A stretch of 8,248 bases of DNA from an uncultured beta proteobacterium. GTDB taxonomy: Bacteria; Pseudomonadota; Gammaproteobacteria; Burkholderiales; Burkholderiaceae_C. Under the pieces are notes generated by a model, which saw only the letters and a list, made by a program, of their open reading frames with translations, did no database searches and was not told where the DNA came from. The position numbers were made by a program, and so were the translations under genes. The DNA is taken from positions 1 through 8,248 of the forward strand of contig CAIYNH010000296.1 of NCBI GenBank assembly GCA_903927495.1, in the 5' to 3' direction. This document shows, piece by piece, positions 6,144-8,248 of the stretch; the stretch's first letter is position 1; each line of letters opens with the position of its first letter.

Positions 6144-8248
6144 TATTTCGTGCTTGCAGCATTGATCGGGATGACTTTGGCGCGTTTCTTGGCCATCATG
6201 AGCGGCGCGCATTTTTCATCGCTGGCGTAGATGACGACGCAATCCATACACTGAAAGCATTCACTGTATTGAATTTTTCCGGAAAACGTGATCGCCTGGT
6301 ACTCGCACCGATGATTGCAAGTTTGGCACGGGTTTGCACACTCGCTACGACGTGGAATCCAATTGAGTATTCGCAGGTGCCCCAACAGTGCCAGGCCAGC
6401 ACCCAACGGGCACAGCACGCGGCAGAAAAATTTGTACACAATCATGTTGGCAACCAGCAAGCCCAGTGCATAGACAACAAAGGGCCAGGAACGTATGAAA
6501 TTGAGAGTGATGGCGGTCTTGAATGGTTCAACCTCAACGGCAACATCCGTGATGTTGGATGACGTGGTTGCGCTGAGTAGAATTCCGGCCAACAGTAGGT
6601 ACTTGATCAACTTCAGGCGACTGTCGATTTGAGACTTGAGCCTGATGGGTCGAATTTTCAGCATTCGGCCCAGTTTGGCTAAGAATTCCTGAAGCGCACC
6701 GAAAGGGCATAACCAGCCGCAAAAGGTTCCGCGCCCCCAGAATACCAACGAGATACCGGTAAACAGGGTTAGGGTCAGGGTCATGGGATCGTAAAGATAA
6801 AAGCTCAGACTGCGTCCGGCAATCAGTGCTTGCCAGACGCTGGTGAGGTTGACGATCGAGAGTTGACCCTGCGCATACCAGCCAATGAAAAATAGGGTGA
6901 ACAGCAAAAAAGCATTTCTGAACAGATTAAATCTGCGTTGCTGATCGACCAGTCTCTTTTGCAAAGTCAATGCAATGGAAAGAATTGCCAAACCGAGCAT
7001 CAGAATGATGATTTCGCTGCGGCGCTCACGCCAACTACCCTGCCACGATTTGTTGTCGCTTTCTGGAACTGTATAGAAGCGCTCGGGTAGCGTCAGACTG
7101 AGATAAAAATCCTGGATGATCCTCTCCGGAAAAATCATTCCCTTCAAACGTGTCACTGGAAGCACAAAATCGAGCGGGCGTGAAGGATCTAGTCCGGAGC
7201 GGCCAATGATCCTAAAGGCGGTCAGAGACTCCCGATCCAGGCCCACGGCAAGTTCTTCTTTGAGTGTCAGTTCCAGATTCAGGTCGCGCATTTCAATTGG
7301 CAACTGATCCTGTTTGAGCACAATTCGATCGGGCGCACTGCCGCGCAGGAAGTCATCGCCGGTCAGGCTGTAGCGCCCCTTGGACATCACCAGAAAAGCA
7401 TGATCGTCGGGCTCTAGTCTGCTCTGAAGTTTGTTCCAGGAAGCCTCACTCAACAGGTTACGCCCGATGCTCGGGACTGAAACATAGGCCAGGTACAGAT
7501 CAATGAACGGATCTTGTGGATGGGCCAGGGCTTCGCTGTCCATGTTGCTGGCGTTGCTTGCAGAAAATTTCTTTTCAACATCAGCGTTGCTAAGCACCAG
7601 ATGCTTGATCAGACCTGAATCGAGCATACCGTTGACCGTCAAGGATTCCACTGGATCGCGTTTGATGCGCGCAATCAAATCAGGATCACGACCTTCTGAA
7701 AACCCGAGTTTTTTGCGCGCCACTTTGAGCGCCGAGGAAAGAATACTTTGGTTAATGATGTGCAACGATGCCGTTGCTCTTGTAACGCCATCGAGTTCGG
7801 CTGCCTGTGTCGATACATTTCGGGCCCCGTGTGGTCCGACCAATATCTTGATGTTCTGTTTGAGTGAAAGCCCCTTGTACTGGCTGACGAAAGCATGCAT
7901 CGGCCCCTCACCCAGGCCACCAACAAATACCGGTTCATGCTGCGAAAGTACGCTTACATCGAGAAAATTCCCGCGCTGATCCATGGCAATCAGCAGATTG
8001 ACGGGTACCCCGGAAAACCCTGGAACGGGTGCAAGATCAATCGACTCGAAAACATAGCCAACCAACTGATTGGCGCTGGCCTGTTGCTGGAAGTTTGGTT
8101 CAAAGATCGGCCAGACTGGCATCTGTGCATCTTTTTCACCAATGATGTAAGGAGCCGGGAAGGCCACAGCCAATTGATCTCGGGTCATCACACCGGCCAA
8201 CGCGCATGAAGTGGCCAACATCCAAATCACACCAGCCATGATGATGCC
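6143..8248 (-). CDS. nosR: NosR-like FMN-binding, 4Fe-4S membrane protein (5' end probably outside window)
   Basis: Polytopic NosR/NirI-family electron-transfer protein. Numbering from the first visible ATG (8239; 698 aa): a hydrophobic signal-like segment at 1-17; a periplasmic FMN-binding domain with the flavinylation motif DGVTRATAS at 150-158, where T156 is the predicted FMN-carrying threonine; membrane helices near 408-426, 442-458, 485-502, 543-558 and 583-603; CGWLCP (C507, C511) and CRVLCP (C606, C610), the two CxxxCP motifs typical of NosR; then cysteines 634, 638, 641, 645 and 661, 664, 667, 677 for Fe-S clusters. In denitrifiers NosR passes quinol electrons to nitrous oxide reductase, but no nosZ is visible here. 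The frame stays open to the window edge, and the first nine residues from ATG 8239 carry no Lys or Arg, unusual for a signal n-region, so the true start is probably upstream. The next gene encodes the matching flavin transferase. The family is secure; the electron acceptor is not known. Confidence 0.88.
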   Translation of the reverse strand, partial: GIIMAGVIWMLATSCALAGVMTRDQLAVAFPAPYIIGEKDAQMPVWPIFEPNFQQQASANQLVGYVFESIDLAPVPGFSGVPVNLLIAMDQRGNFLDVSVLSQHEPVFVGGLGEGPMHAFVSQYKGLSLKQNIKILVGPHGARNVSTQAAELDGVTRATASLHIINQSILSSALKVARKKLGFSEGRDPDLIARIKRDPVESLTVNGMLDSGLIKHLVLSNADVEKKFSASNASNMDSEALAHPQDPFIDLYLAYVSVPSIGRNLLSEASWNKLQSRLEPDDHAFLVMSKGRYSLTGDDFLRGSAPDRIVLKQDQLPIEMRDLNLELTLKEELAVGLDRESLTAFRIIGRSGLDPSRPLDFVLPVTRLKGMIFPERIIQDFYLSLTLPERFYTVPESDNKSWQGSWRERRSEIIILMLGLAILSIALTLQKRLVDQQRRFNLFRNAFLLFTLFFIGWYAQGQLSIVNLTSVWQALIAGRSLSFYLYDPMTLTLTLFTGISLVFWGRGTFCGWLCPFGALQEFLAKLGRMLKIRPIRLKSQIDSRLKLIKYLLLAGILLSATTSSNITDVAVEVEPFKTAITLNFIRSWPFVVYALGLLVANMIVYKFFCRVLCPLGAGLALLGHLRILNWIPRRSECANPCQTCNHRCEYQAITFSGKIQYSECFQCMDCVVIYASDEKCAPLMMAKKRAKVIPINAASTK

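Overview
All eight genes in this window lie on the minus strand and are tightly packed, so the region reads as one long transcription unit running from position 8248 down to position 1. Moderate GC, Gram-negative style Sec and Tat signal peptides, and the family make-up (NosR-type flavo-iron-sulfur protein, ApbE, PQQ-associated Ped/Lut-type ABC genes) suggest a proteobacterium, probably a betaproteobacterium. The lineage is inferred from protein style only; there is no rRNA or other marker.

Layout in order of transcription. (1) 8248-6143: a NosR-like membrane protein with a periplasmic FMN-binding domain, membrane helices, two CxxxCP motifs and a cysteine-rich C-terminus; its 5' end probably lies outside the window. 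(2) 6132-5125: a Tat-exported ApbE/NosX-type FAD:protein FMN transferase, the enzyme expected to attach FMN to protein 1. (3) 5065-4331: an ABC ATPase. (4) 4327-3326: an exported seven-bladed YVTN beta-propeller. (5) 3333-2128: a periplasmic substrate-binding-like protein. (6) 2131-1334: an ABC-2 type permease. Genes 3-6 match, in content and order, the PQQ-alcohol-dehydrogenase-associated ABC set known as PedA1-A2-B-C in Pseudomonas putida and related to the Lut genes of methylotrophs, both tied to growth with lanthanide-dependent quinoprotein dehydrogenases. (7) 1298-288: a NitT/TauT-type periplasmic binding protein. (8) 303 to beyond 1: the start of its cognate permease.

How they may work together. 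Genes 1-2 form a self-contained flavin/Fe-S electron-transfer module: ApbE covalently flavinylates NosR, which moves electrons across or along the membrane to a periplasmic acceptor. Genes 3-6 form a PQQ/lanthanide-associated transporter with periplasmic partners. Genes 7-8 start a separate importer. No nosZ, nosD, nosL, quinoprotein dehydrogenase or pqq gene is visible here, so the acceptor for the NosR-like protein and the identity of the transported substrates cannot be settled from this window. The co-location of a NosR/ApbE pair with a Ped/Lut-type ABC set is the most interesting feature.

Gene junctions are very short or overlapping (10 nt gap, 59 nt gap, 3 nt gap, 8 nt overlap, 4 nt overlap, 35 nt gap, 16 nt overlap). 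The 59 nt gap before the ATPase holds a small inverted repeat around its ribosome binding site. No RNA genes, mobile elements, CRISPR arrays or convincing terminators were seen, and no gene-free stretch exceeds 60 bases.
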